A DNA stretch of 64,000 bases from the NCBI RefSeq assembly GCF_029962485.1, contig NZ_CP073637.1, forward strand, positions 806,001-870,000, given 5' to 3'. Positions within the stretch are counted from its first letter, which is position 1. The number at the start of each line of letters is the position of its first letter. Positions 1 to 7,886 of the stretch are shown here, piece after piece. Under the pieces are notes generated by a model. The model ran no database searches and was not told the DNA's origin. It was given only the letters and a program-made list of their open reading frames with translations. The DNA comes from Burkholderia cepacia (GTDB lineage Bacteria > Pseudomonadota > Gammaproteobacteria > Burkholderiales > Burkholderiaceae). Both the position numbers and the translations under genes were made by a program.

Positions 1-107
1 TGTACGAGCGGCTCGGGTTTGCCGCGTTGCCGCGGCCCCGCGCGCGGTCGCGCCGGCTGCCCGTCGAACTCGATTCGATCCGGATGCGGTTCTCGCGCCG
101 CGCCTGA
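1..107 (+). CDS. C-terminal fragment of a probable GNAT-family N-acetyltransferase (5' end outside window)
   Basis: The frame read from base 3 is open to a TGA at 105-107 and starts with YERLGFAALPR. The YERLGF motif is typical of the last core strand and helix of GNAT acetyltransferases (F/YxxxGF near the C-terminus), followed by a short basic tail ending FSRRA. Only 34 residues are visible, so substrate and full length cannot be judged. The fragment converges with the amidotransferase gene on the other strand, with 21 bases between the two stops. The family call rests on this one motif. Confidence 0.45.
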   Translation, partial: YERLGFAALPRPRARSRRLPVELDSIRMRFSRRA

Positions 108-128
108 CGGCGGGCACGACGCCTCCTG

Positions 129-962
129 CTACTTGTGCCGCGGCGCGAACGGCTGCTGCTTCACGTCCGCACCCTGCGCGACGATCGCCATGCTTTCCGG
201 CACTTCCTCCCACGCGCCGCGCAGGTCGACGAGCGGCTCGGACACGACCATGAATGCGTCGTCACCGGCTTCCGCGATGCGCGGGTTATGCGGATACAGC
301 TCGTGCAGGTGCTTGAACGACGTGCTGTGGAACAGCGAACGTGACTGCCGTTCGCTCGAGTAGCGCACCGCGATGATCCGGTCGCCGTCGGTCGCGCAGA
401 TCGTCATGTTGAGCGGGTCGGCCACGCGATGCCGCGCGGCGGTTTCCTCGACGACGCCGACCATTCGTTCGAGCGCCGGCAGCGGCATCTGCTCGAGGCC
501 ATACGTCAGCGCGAGGCGGAACATCAGCTCGGAGTCGGTCGAGCCTTCGAGCGTGGGGAACAGCGCGGGATCGACCTTCATCGTCAGGTCGCGGCGCAGC
601 TTGTGGAAGTCGCGGATCAGCCCGTTGTGCGCGAACAGCCAGCGGCCGTGGCGGAACGGGTGGCAGTTGGTTTCCTGCACTGGCGTGTCGGTCGCCGCGC
701 GGATATGCGCGATGAACATCCGCGAGCGGATCGCGCGCGCGGCTTCGCGCAGGTTGCGGTCGTTCCATGCGGGATGCACGGAGCGATAACGGAACGGGAG
801 CTCGTCGGGGCGCCCGTACCAGCCGATCCCGAAGCCGTCGCCATTGGTGGTCGTGGCGCCGAGCTCCGAATGCAGGCTCTGGTCGATCAGCGAATGCTTC
901 GCGCGGAACAGTACGGTTTCCAGATGGATCGGATTACCCGTATAGGCGAGCCAGCGGCACAT
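129..962 (-). CDS. Class II glutamine amidotransferase (YafJ/DUG3-like)
   Basis: The 277-residue protein begins MCRWLAYTG, so Met removal would expose Cys2 as the N-terminal nucleophile of an Ntn-type glutaminase. Other class II features are GFGIGWYG, the FIAHIRAATD stretch and NCHPFRHGRWLFAHNGLI, which match the glutamine-binding and oxyanion segments of GATase type 2 and YafJ proteins. The start at 962 is chosen because Cys must follow Met and because AAGGAG lies about six bases upstream; longer in-frame starts would bury the cysteine. There is no synthase partner domain, so the acceptor of the released ammonia is unknown. The length is close to that of E. coli YafJ. Confidence 0.85.
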   Translation of the reverse strand: MCRWLAYTGNPIHLETVLFRAKHSLIDQSLHSELGATTTNGDGFGIGWYGRPDELPFRYRSVHPAWNDRNLREAARAIRSRMFIAHIRAATDTPVQETNCHPFRHGRWLFAHNGLIRDFHKLRRDLTMKVDPALFPTLEGSTDSELMFRLALTYGLEQMPLPALERMVGVVEETAARHRVADPLNMTICATDGDRIIAVRYSSERQSRSLFHSTSFKHLHELYPHNPRIAEAGDDAFMVVSEPLVDLRGAWEEVPESMAIVAQGADVKQQPFAPRHK

Positions 963-1147
963 GGAGCGCTCCTTCACGATGGATCGTTCGCGCATGGTAG
1001 CCGACTTCGCGGCGTGTCCGGGTCTGCGCGTGGCGCGACGGTTGCCGGCGCGAGCACGCCGGCCAATCGTCATACATCGCGAGGCGGGCGGCCACCCGGC
1101 CGAACGGCCGGGCGCCACGCAGCAGGCGGCCCGCGCCGCGGTGAAGG

Positions 1148-1477
1148 TCAGTCGCCGAGCGCGTCCATCACGCGCGCCGAATAGACGAGCGCCGCGCCTG
1201 CATTCAGTGCAATCGCGACGCCGAGCGCTTCCGCCACTTCCTCCTTGGTTGCGCCATGCTTCGCCGCTTCGGCGGTGTGAACGGCGATACAGCCGTCGCA
1301 GCGCGTCGTGACGGCCACCGCGAGCGCGATCAGCTCGCGCGTCTTCGCGTCCAGATGCCCGGTTTTGGCGCCGGCGCCGGACAGCGCCTTGTACCCGGCC
1401 AGCGTATCGGGCGACAGCTTGGCGATTTCGCCGATGCGCGTCGAGAGTTCCTTCCGGTATTCGTTCCAGTTCAGCAT
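1148..1477 (-). CDS. AhpD-like / carboxymuconolactone decarboxylase family protein
   Basis: The protein has 109 residues with the family signature TRCDGCIAVH, a CxxC followed by His in the central helix, which in AhpD-type proteins forms the redox-active disulfide and proton relay. The all-helical sequence and length fit the small CMD family with antioxidant or hydroperoxide-reducing activity. It is transcribed away from an AraC-family regulator 130 bases off, an arrangement usual for a regulator and its target. The substrate is not evident; carboxymuconolactone decarboxylation itself is unlikely because no protocatechuate genes are nearby. Confidence 0.8.
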   Translation of the reverse strand: MLNWNEYRKELSTRIGEIAKLSPDTLAGYKALSGAGAKTGHLDAKTRELIALAVAVTTRCDGCIAVHTAEAAKHGATKEEVAEALGVAIALNAGAALVYSARVMDALGD

Positions 1478-1607
1478 GATGCGTCCTTTTCGAGAAGTGG
1501 TGAGGAGGGCGGCGGGCGCCGCGATCTCGGGCGATGCAGGCCTATTCTGATCGTTCGCGCTGAGGGTTTCGATACGCTAGAGTGTCAATTTTTAGCGCGA
1601 TCGTCTC

Positions 1608-2555
1608 ATGGATGCCTTGAGTCAACTGCTGTCGCTGGGGCGCAGCCATGTCGAGCTCGACGTGCGCTGCCTGCTCGACGGGCCGTTTGCGATGCCGCAC
1701 GACCCGCTGCCGCCCGGCGAGGCGGCGTTCCACCTGGTGCTGACCGGCACGTGCCGGCTGCGTACAGCCGACGGGCGCACGCTGCAACTTGCCGAAGGCG
1801 ACTTCGTGCTGCTGCCCGCGGGCGGCGCACACGACCTGCTCGACACCGGGGGCGGCCGGTCACGGTCGGCCCTGCCGCTGCGCGACGAAGGCGTCGGCGG
1901 CGGCGCGGTGCTGCCGGTCAAGTCGAATCTCGATCCGGCCGAACCGGGCGGCGCGAGCGTGGACCTGCTGTGCGGACGGTTCGTCTATGCGCGCGGCGCG
2001 GGCGAACTGCTGATGCGCACGCTGCCGCAGGTGCTGCACGTCGGATTGCGCGAAGCATCGGGGTTCGAGCCGCTGCAACTGCTGACGAGCGTGCTGCGCA
2101 CCGAGGCGTCGAATGTGCAGCCGGGCGCGGGCGCGATCGTGAACGCGCTCGGCCAGGCGCTGCTCGCGTATGCGCTGCGTGCCTATGGCCGAGGCGCGCG
2201 CGTGCCGTCCGGCTGGCTCGCGCTCGCGGCCGATACGCGGCTCGGCCCGTCGGTCCAGGCCGTGCTGCACGCGCCGGAGCAGCCGTGGACGGTCGAGTCT
2301 CTCGGCGACGCGGCGGCGATGTCGCGCGCGACGTATGCGCGGCATTTCCGCGAGAAGGCCGGGATGAGCGTCGGCGCGTTCGTCGCGCAGATCCGGATGA
2401 TGCATGCGTGCGCGTTGCTGCAGGACACGCAGCGCGGGCAGGCGGAGATCGGGCAGGCGGTCGGTTACCAGTCCGAGGCCGCCTTCGGCAAGGCGTTTCG
2501 CGCGGTGCTCGGCACGACGCCGGGGCGCTGGCGGCGCGCGCAGCGCGGCATGTAA
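1608..2555 (+). CDS. AraC-family transcriptional regulator with N-terminal cupin domain
   Basis: The 315-residue protein has an N-terminal cupin-like sensor (about residues 20-190, with FHLVLTGTCRLR and LAEGDFVLLPAGGAH) of the type found in AraC proteins controlling redox or quinone responses. The C-terminal 100 residues carry two helix-turn-helix motifs (WTVESLGDAAAMSRATYARHF and the QAEIGQAVGYQSEAAFGKAFR helix), ending in the usual P-x-x-WR segment. It is divergent from the AhpD-like gene, so that gene is its probable target; this is inference from arrangement. The inducer is unknown. Confidence 0.85.
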   Translation: MDALSQLLSLGRSHVELDVRCLLDGPFAMPHDPLPPGEAAFHLVLTGTCRLRTADGRTLQLAEGDFVLLPAGGAHDLLDTGGGRSRSALPLRDEGVGGGAVLPVKSNLDPAEPGGASVDLLCGRFVYARGAGELLMRTLPQVLHVGLREASGFEPLQLLTSVLRTEASNVQPGAGAIVNALGQALLAYALRAYGRGARVPSGWLALAADTRLGPSVQAVLHAPEQPWTVESLGDAAAMSRATYARHFREKAGMSVGAFVAQIRMMHACALLQDTQRGQAEIGQAVGYQSEAAFGKAFRAVLGTTPGRWRRAQRGM

Positions 2556-2658
2556 GACTGCAAGCGCGGTTGTCGTGGCACGCATCAAAGCTGCTACCAT
2601 GCGCAAAACGCAGTTCAACGAAAACGATTTCGAACAAGAAGAAAGAGAGGGCAAAGCA

Positions 2659-3102
2659 ATGAACCAGACCACCATCCAGCAGCCGTCGTTCGCGTTCGTG
2701 GCCGCGTCGTGGGCCGCGCTGCTCGCCGGCTTCGCGGCCTTCCTGATCGGCCTCTGGAACGCCGGCATGCAGCTCAACGAAAAGGGCTATTACTTCACCG
2801 TGCTGGTGTTCGGCCTTTACGCGGCGATCTCGCTGCAGAAGAGCGTGCGCGATCGCGCGGAAGGCATTCCCGTCACGGGCATCTACTACGGCCTCAGCTG
2901 GATCGCGCTGCTGCTGTCGATCGCGCTGCTGGTCGTCGGCCTGTTCAACGCAACGCTGCAACTGAGCGAAAAGGGCTTCTACGCGATGTCGTTCGTGCTC
3001 GCGCTGTTCGGCGCGGTGGCCGTGCAGAAGAACACGCGCGACCTGCAGAACGCAAAGCCGCGCTTCACCGACGCAGAATCCGCGCCGTCGATCCAGGAGT
3101 GA
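2659..3102 (+). CDS. YiaA/YiaB-family inner-membrane protein
   Basis: The 147-residue protein has four predicted membrane helices in two homologous halves. Each half has a helix pair with a conserved middle: GLWNAGMQLNEKGYYFTVLVF in the first and GLFNATLQLSEKGFYAMSFVL in the second. This internal duplication is the hallmark of the YiaA/B two-helix domain. The start at 2659 follows AAAGAGAGG; upstream in-frame starts lie inside the AraC gene. The family is linked to envelope stress in enterobacteria, but its biochemical role is not known. It may be a monocistron; 137 bases separate it from the next gene. Confidence 0.8.
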   Translation: MNQTTIQQPSFAFVAASWAALLAGFAAFLIGLWNAGMQLNEKGYYFTVLVFGLYAAISLQKSVRDRAEGIPVTGIYYGLSWIALLLSIALLVVGLFNATLQLSEKGFYAMSFVLALFGAVAVQKNTRDLQNAKPRFTDAESAPSIQE

Positions 3103-3239
3103 CGTCACGCAAGGCGGGTGGCTGACCAGGCTGCCCGCTGCGCGAGGTGGTCCGCAGCGGCCCGCTTTCGCCGGTGCGCCGTAGCCTCCGTCCTGCCGTT
3201 TCATCCATGCCGTCGCGCATGACGGTGGAGATATTCCGG

Positions 3240-4304
3240 ATGCCAAACTTCAATGAAACCGCACCGCGTACGCGCGCGGCCGCACGTTCCGTGGCGGCGA
3301 AAGCCGCGCTCGTGCTGGAGACGAACAACCTGCGCGGCGGCGCGGGCCTCGCGCAGGCCGTCGACAGCCTGAAGCGCCTCGTGTCGGCGCTGTCGAAGCA
3401 GACCGTGCCGCCGGCGGCACTTGCGCAATGGATCATCACGCACGACGGCCTGCCGGCCGATGCGTGCAAGGAAATCACCGCACTGGCCGGTCGTCCGGTC
3501 GATTTCGTCGAGATCGGCGCGAGCACCGGCTACTACGACGCGAAGAACGACGGCTTCGATCGCGTCGACGCGGCGCGCTGCGACATCGTCGTGTTCGGCG
3601 ATGCCGATTGCCGACCGGCCGACGACTGGCTCGAGCACCTGCTCGCGCCGTTCGCGCGGGATGCGGGCGACGCACCCGTCGCGGTGGCGGGGCGGACCAG
3701 CTATGCGCCGAATGTGCTCGGCATCGCGCTGACGTCGATCGATTTCATGTATTTCCCGAGTCCGCTGCGCGACGGCGCGACGCGCAACTTCTACGCAAAC
3801 AACGTCGCGTTCCGGCGTGACGTATTCGCGCAGTTCCGCTACGAGCCGCTCGACGGCGTCTATCGCGCGCATTGCCAGGTGATGGGGTTGCGGATGCAGG
3901 CAGCCGGCGTGGCCGTCGAGTTTGCGCCGGCCGCGCACACCGAGCATCGGCTGCCGGACACGCGTCGCGAGTCGCTGAAGCTGCGCTGGATGCGCGGCGA
4001 GGACAGCGTCGGGCTGACGCCGTATCTCGTGCATGCGTACCTGCCGCGCCAGTGGCAGTGGCTCGGCCGCAGCGGCCCGCTCGGCCCGTTCTGCGTGATG
4101 GCGATGCGGCTCGGCTACAGCCTGCGGGCGCTCAATCATCAGCAGTTGCCGCAACTGGGCGCGGTTCGCTATCTCGCGGCCGTCGGCATCACGATCGTCG
4201 CGTCCGCCGTCGATACGCTCGGCGCGCTCACGCGCGGGTTCGGGCTCGCCGGGCGAGCGTCGGCCCGGCGCGATCTCGACGCGCTGTCCTATCACCGTCA
4301 TTGA
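3240..4304 (+). CDS. Glycosyltransferase family 2 protein, first gene of the 3240-8830 cluster
   Basis: The 354-residue protein has a GT-A (family 2) fold: an N-terminal strand with LVLETNNLRGG, and a DXD-like metal/nucleotide site in IVVFGDADCRPADDWLEHLL (DAD at residues 121-123). The acceptor half contains NFYANNVAFRRDVF and an R-rich GED segment (about 265-275), as in polyprenyl- or lipid-linked sugar transferases. The C-terminus (about 300-335) is hydrophobic and may associate with the membrane. Start 3240 has GGAG about ten bases upstream; in-frame starts at 3147 and 3219 lack a ribosome site. It leads six co-directional genes that appear to form one operon. Donor and acceptor sugars are unknown. 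Confidence 0.75.
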   Translation: MPNFNETAPRTRAAARSVAAKAALVLETNNLRGGAGLAQAVDSLKRLVSALSKQTVPPAALAQWIITHDGLPADACKEITALAGRPVDFVEIGASTGYYDAKNDGFDRVDAARCDIVVFGDADCRPADDWLEHLLAPFARDAGDAPVAVAGRTSYAPNVLGIALTSIDFMYFPSPLRDGATRNFYANNVAFRRDVFAQFRYEPLDGVYRAHCQVMGLRMQAAGVAVEFAPAAHTEHRLPDTRRESLKLRWMRGEDSVGLTPYLVHAYLPRQWQWLGRSGPLGPFCVMAMRLGYSLRALNHQQLPQLGAVRYLAAVGITIVASAVDTLGALTRGFGLAGRASARRDLDALSYHRH

Positions 4305-4355
4305 AGCGGCGGCGCCACGTTGCTTCGACATCCTGAACCCATCCCGACGACGACC

Positions 4356-5372
4356 ATGACCTCATTCGCCACCCGTGTTGCCTGCCTCGCCCTGTTTGCC
4401 GCCAGTGCTGGCGCCCATGCCGCGCCGGTCGATCACACGGGGCGCGGGATCTATCACTTCGCTTCGCAAAGCGGCTGCCCGTTCGCGAGCGCGGCCGCGA
4501 CGGACTGCAATCGCATCGCGCTCGATACGCCCGACGTTCACGCGAGCGTCGATACCGATGCGCACGCGATCGTCTTCTCGAGCGATGCGAATCGCCCCAC
4601 GAAGGACGTGCTCGGCGACGTGCTGCTGCAGGGCACGGGCGTCGACGGCGACGGCCGGCGCGTGCCGCTGAGCGTGCACGTTCTGCTGCGCCGCGACGGT
4701 GCGAAATGGGATTGCGACGTGTACGTCCATGCGCCCGTGCGCGGCAAGTTCACCGACGTACGGATCGATCCGTACCGTGTGCGCGTGAAGGAGGGCGACG
4801 GCGAGCGCGATGTGCTGACGCCGGACGAAACGCTTGCGCTGTTCGCGCATCCGTCGCTGGCGTCCCGGCTTGCGCGGCATCTCGTGAAGGTGAGCGCGAC
4901 CGATCCGAAGCAGCCGACCGCGGACGACATCACGATCGCGCTCGGCGTCGGTGGCCTGACGAAGTCGGTTGCGCGCGCGAGCTTTACGTCGAACGCGCCG
5001 CACGATGCGGACGTTGATCGCGCACTGGCGTCGGGCACGTGGTCGATCCGTTTCGATGCATTGAGCAATCACATTCCGGTGTGGGTCGCGCAGCGCGAGC
5101 TGTTCCTGTTCGGTCTCGACGGCAGCGGGTTGTTGAAAGACGTGCGCGAGCGCGGCTTCCGGAAGAACGACCGGATCGAATTCGGCGCGCGCGACGGCAA
5201 CGGCTATCTGCGCGTGAACGGCCATGAGGAAGCATTTGCGGGCGCCGCCGCGTCCGCACATGCATTCATGCAGGAAAGCTTCGTCGGCCTGATCCTCGGC
5301 TGGCGCCGCGATCCGGCCGCCGCGGCGGCTCCCGCGATGAAGTCCGCGTCCGCGCGGGGTGTGCCGGCATGA
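4356..5372 (+). CDS. Exported protein of unknown function in the 3240-8830 cluster
   Basis: This is a 338-residue protein with a clear Sec signal peptide: a short polar N-terminus, a hydrophobic core ACLALFAASAG and a predicted cleavage after AHA. The mature part starts APVDHTGRGIYHF and has no motif I recognise. It is rich in short alternating hydrophobic/polar segments suggestive of beta structure, has a pair of cysteines near the N-terminus (in SGCPF and TDCNR), and ends in a low-complexity Ala-rich tail. It lies 51 bases after the GT2 gene and overlaps the ferritin-like gene by four bases (ATGA), so it very probably belongs to the same pathway as a periplasmic component. I cannot assign a function. 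Confidence 0.65.
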   Translation: MTSFATRVACLALFAASAGAHAAPVDHTGRGIYHFASQSGCPFASAAATDCNRIALDTPDVHASVDTDAHAIVFSSDANRPTKDVLGDVLLQGTGVDGDGRRVPLSVHVLLRRDGAKWDCDVYVHAPVRGKFTDVRIDPYRVRVKEGDGERDVLTPDETLALFAHPSLASRLARHLVKVSATDPKQPTADDITIALGVGGLTKSVARASFTSNAPHDADVDRALASGTWSIRFDALSNHIPVWVAQRELFLFGLDGSGLLKDVRERGFRKNDRIEFGARDGNGYLRVNGHEEAFAGAAASAHAFMQESFVGLILGWRRDPAAAAAPAMKSASARGVPA

Positions 5373-6118
5373 GCGCGGCAGGCGAACTGCCGGCGTCGCC
5401 GCAGGCGGCGGACGGCGCGCGCTTCGACTGTCTCGATGCGCCCGTGCCGCACGGTGCGGCGCGGGTGCGCGCGTATTTCGTCGATCGCATCAAGCGGGCG
5501 GCGCTCCGGCGGCTGCATCGCAGCATGCACGGCGAGCGCTGGATGCTGCGCATGTACCTGATCGGCGAAGAAGCGACCGAGTGCGCGTTGCATGAAGACT
5601 GGACCGGACAGCCGCCGGACTGGCTTGCGCCGCGGATCGAGCAGCATCTCGCGGACGAGCGTCGCCACGCGGCTGCATTTGTCGATGCACTGCGCCAGCG
5701 CGGCGTCGAGGCGTCGGCCGGGCCGCACGAACCCGACTGGTTGAGCCGGCGCAAGATCATGCGATGGCGCCGGCTCGCGCAGCGCCACGCGCCGCATTTC
5801 GCGCAAGGCGTGCTCGTGCCGGCCTATGCGACGGGCCTGTGCGCGGAACAGATGGCGATGCGTGTGCTTGCGCGCCACTGCGCGACGATCGGCGACACCC
5901 ATCCGCTCCATCCGTTGCTCGCGCGCGTGCTCGCGGACGAGACGCGGCACGTGCGGCTCTGTTCGGACACGTTGCGCCGTCTCGTCGAGCCGTCCGAGGC
6001 CGCCCGTCTCGCGGCGTTGCTGCGCGAAATCCGCGCGATCGAAGCCGGGTTCGGCGTGACGGGGGCGCTGGCGATGTACGCGGCTGGCTGGGTCCAGTCG
6101 CTTCGTCCACGCGCATGA
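5369..6118 (+). CDS. Ferritin-like diiron protein (putative oxygenase)
   Basis: The 249-residue helical protein carries a full set of candidate diiron ligands in ferritin-like order: Glu67/Glu68 in GEEATE, the ExxH pair in ADERRH (Glu97, His100), Glu160 in AEQM, and a second ExxH in ADETRH (Glu191, His194). Spacing and pairing match four-helix diiron carboxylate proteins, including N-oxygenases and hydroxylases, rather than iron-storage ferritins. It starts on an ATGA overlap with the secreted-protein gene and ends on another with the following glycosyltransferase, implying translational coupling. Its place among lipid and sugar enzymes suggests an oxidative tailoring step; the substrate is unknown. 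Confidence 0.7.
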   Translation: MSAAGELPASPQAADGARFDCLDAPVPHGAARVRAYFVDRIKRAALRRLHRSMHGERWMLRMYLIGEEATECALHEDWTGQPPDWLAPRIEQHLADERRHAAAFVDALRQRGVEASAGPHEPDWLSRRKIMRWRRLAQRHAPHFAQGVLVPAYATGLCAEQMAMRVLARHCATIGDTHPLHPLLARVLADETRHVRLCSDTLRRLVEPSEAARLAALLREIRAIEAGFGVTGALAMYAAGWVQSLRPRA

Positions 6119-7272
6119 TGCAGCGGATCGTCTATCTCGCGACAGCCGACGCGCGCGGCCACCTGATGCGCGCGCAATTGCTCGTGCACGCATTGCGCGC
6201 AGCCGGCGCGCAGGTCGACGTGCTGACGACGTCCGATGCGGGGCAGGCGTTCCTGGCCGCATTCGGCATCGATGCGCCGGTGCTGTCCCGTCACTACGCA
6301 GTGCAGTTCGACGAGCGGCAGAACATGCTGCGCGACGCGACCGATCGCAACGTCGCGCACTACGTGTTCAGGCCGACGCGGATGCTGCGCGACATCGTGC
6401 GGCTGCGTGCGATCGTTCGCGATGCGGATCTCGTGATCAACGATTCGTTTCATCCGGCGCTGCTGTTCATGGGTGCGGTGCCGGGCTGGCGCCGCCGCGT
6501 CGTTCACGTGTATGGCGGCAGCCTGCGTCATGCGTTGACCGCGAATTTCGATGCGCGGCTGCCGCGCATGCTGGCGCGGGCGTTCGCGCGGATCGTCGAC
6601 TGGCAGATCGATTCGGCGCTGGGCTGCATCGAACACGATTTTGCGTACGACGCGGCCGACGATGCGCAGCAATCGCGCGGGCATTGCCGGCTGCCGACGC
6701 CGTTACCGGTTGTCGCGGAACTGCCGGCTTGTGAACAGGCTGCCGCGGCTGTTTATCTGAATCCGCACTTCCGCGACGTCGCGCTCGCCGACGCACTGTC
6801 GGCCGGCATGCGCGACGCGGGGCTTGCCGCGCATCGCGTGGGCGAGGGTTACGCCGGGCACGACAGCTGGGTCGGCGTCGATGCCGACTGGGTGACGCGC
6901 GCCGCGCATGCGCCGCTGATCGTGTCGGCGCCCGGCATGGCCGCGCTGTCGATCGCACGCGTCTATCGCCGCCCGATCCTGCTCGTGCTGACCGATCAGC
7001 CCGAGCAGGCGAGCAACGCCGCGCGCGCGGCGCGGCTGCAACTCGTGCACCGCGTCGTCACGTGGTGCGGCGATGCGGCCGCGTTCCGGCGCTCGGTCGG
7101 GCTGGCCGCTGCCGACTTGATGCGCGATCCGGGCACGCTGGCGGGAACGCGCGCCGGACGCGAGCATGCGCGGGCGCGTGTCGACGCGTGGACGTCGCGC
7201 ATCCTCGCACTGCGGTCGCATGCGCGGCCGGCCGATGCGGAAACCCGATGCGAGGCGACGGCACCGCGATGA
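6115..7272 (+). CDS. GT-B fold glycosyltransferase (UDP-glycosyltransferase/MurG-like)
   Basis: The 385-residue protein has the N-terminal Rossmann pattern of GT-B enzymes, RIVYLATADARGHLMRA, where the G-H pair corresponds to the acceptor loop of MurG and UGT proteins. A second half around residues 250-330 contains PLIVSAPGMAALSIARVYRRP, resembling the nucleotide-sugar-binding loop that selects the donor. The start at 6115 (ATGATG, overlapping the upstream TGA) is preferred to longer frames, which run through the preceding gene. There is no signal peptide, so it acts in the cytoplasm or at the inner face of the membrane. It is the second glycosyltransferase of the cluster; donor and acceptor are not predictable. 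Confidence 0.7.
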   Translation: MMQRIVYLATADARGHLMRAQLLVHALRAAGAQVDVLTTSDAGQAFLAAFGIDAPVLSRHYAVQFDERQNMLRDATDRNVAHYVFRPTRMLRDIVRLRAIVRDADLVINDSFHPALLFMGAVPGWRRRVVHVYGGSLRHALTANFDARLPRMLARAFARIVDWQIDSALGCIEHDFAYDAADDAQQSRGHCRLPTPLPVVAELPACEQAAAAVYLNPHFRDVALADALSAGMRDAGLAAHRVGEGYAGHDSWVGVDADWVTRAAHAPLIVSAPGMAALSIARVYRRPILLVLTDQPEQASNAARAARLQLVHRVVTWCGDAAAFRRSVGLAAADLMRDPGTLAGTRAGREHARARVDAWTSRILALRSHARPADAETRCEATAPR

Positions 7273-7886
7273 ATACGTTGATGCTGCGTGACGATCGCCG
7301 ACCGAATGTCCGGCAGATGCTGGCCGCGACGTTCGGCATGGCAGCAGGCCTCGCGATCTTTTTCGTGCTCGAGCGCGGCGTCATGCCGCGCTACGTGCTG
7401 GCCACGGCAATCGATGCGCGGATCCCGTTCATCGCATGGTCGTGGTTCGTCTATGTCGCGTTCTTCCCGTTCGTGATTGCGCTGGCCGCGTATGCACGGC
7501 CGCTTGCGTTCGGCGCGTTCAAGGAGGCCGTGCTGATCGCGTTCGTGCTCGGCGTCGTCTGCTTCCTGCTGTTTCCGGAAGCCGTGCCGCGGCCCGATGT
7601 CGCGGAGATCGGTAACGCGTTCGTGCGCCATCGTCTCGCGCGCATGTGGCAACTCGATCTCGCGGCCAACGGATTTCCGAGCCTGCATGTCGCGGTGACG
7701 TGCCTTGCGTGCCGGATGCTGGTAGAGCGGCGCCGGATCGCGGTAGCCGCGATCGGGCTGCTGATCTGCGTGTCGACGCTGACGCTCAAGCAGCATACGG
7801 TGGCCGACGTGCTCGGCGGCGTGGTGCTCGCAATGGTCAGTGCGCTGTGGGTCGAGCGGCGTTCGCTGCGCAGGAGGTTTGCGTGA
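7269..7886 (+). CDS. PAP2-family membrane phosphatase/phosphotransferase
   Basis: The 205-residue protein has five or six membrane helices and the two C-terminal PAP2 signatures: NGFPSLHVAV (the PSxH motif, catalytic acid His) and LKQHTVADVLGG (the H-x3-D nucleophile motif). The S-L-H and K-Q-H-T-V-A-D variants are those of the inositol-phosphoryl-transferase-like branch (PAP2_3) rather than classical PgpB. Such enzymes either dephosphorylate lipid phosphates or move a phosphorylated head group between lipids. It overlaps both neighbours by four bases (ATGA before, GTGA after). In this cluster it probably processes a lipid-linked intermediate; this is inference. Confidence 0.75.
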   Translation: MNTLMLRDDRRPNVRQMLAATFGMAAGLAIFFVLERGVMPRYVLATAIDARIPFIAWSWFVYVAFFPFVIALAAYARPLAFGAFKEAVLIAFVLGVVCFLLFPEAVPRPDVAEIGNAFVRHRLARMWQLDLAANGFPSLHVAVTCLACRMLVERRRIAVAAIGLLICVSTLTLKQHTVADVLGGVVLAMVSALWVERRSLRRRFA

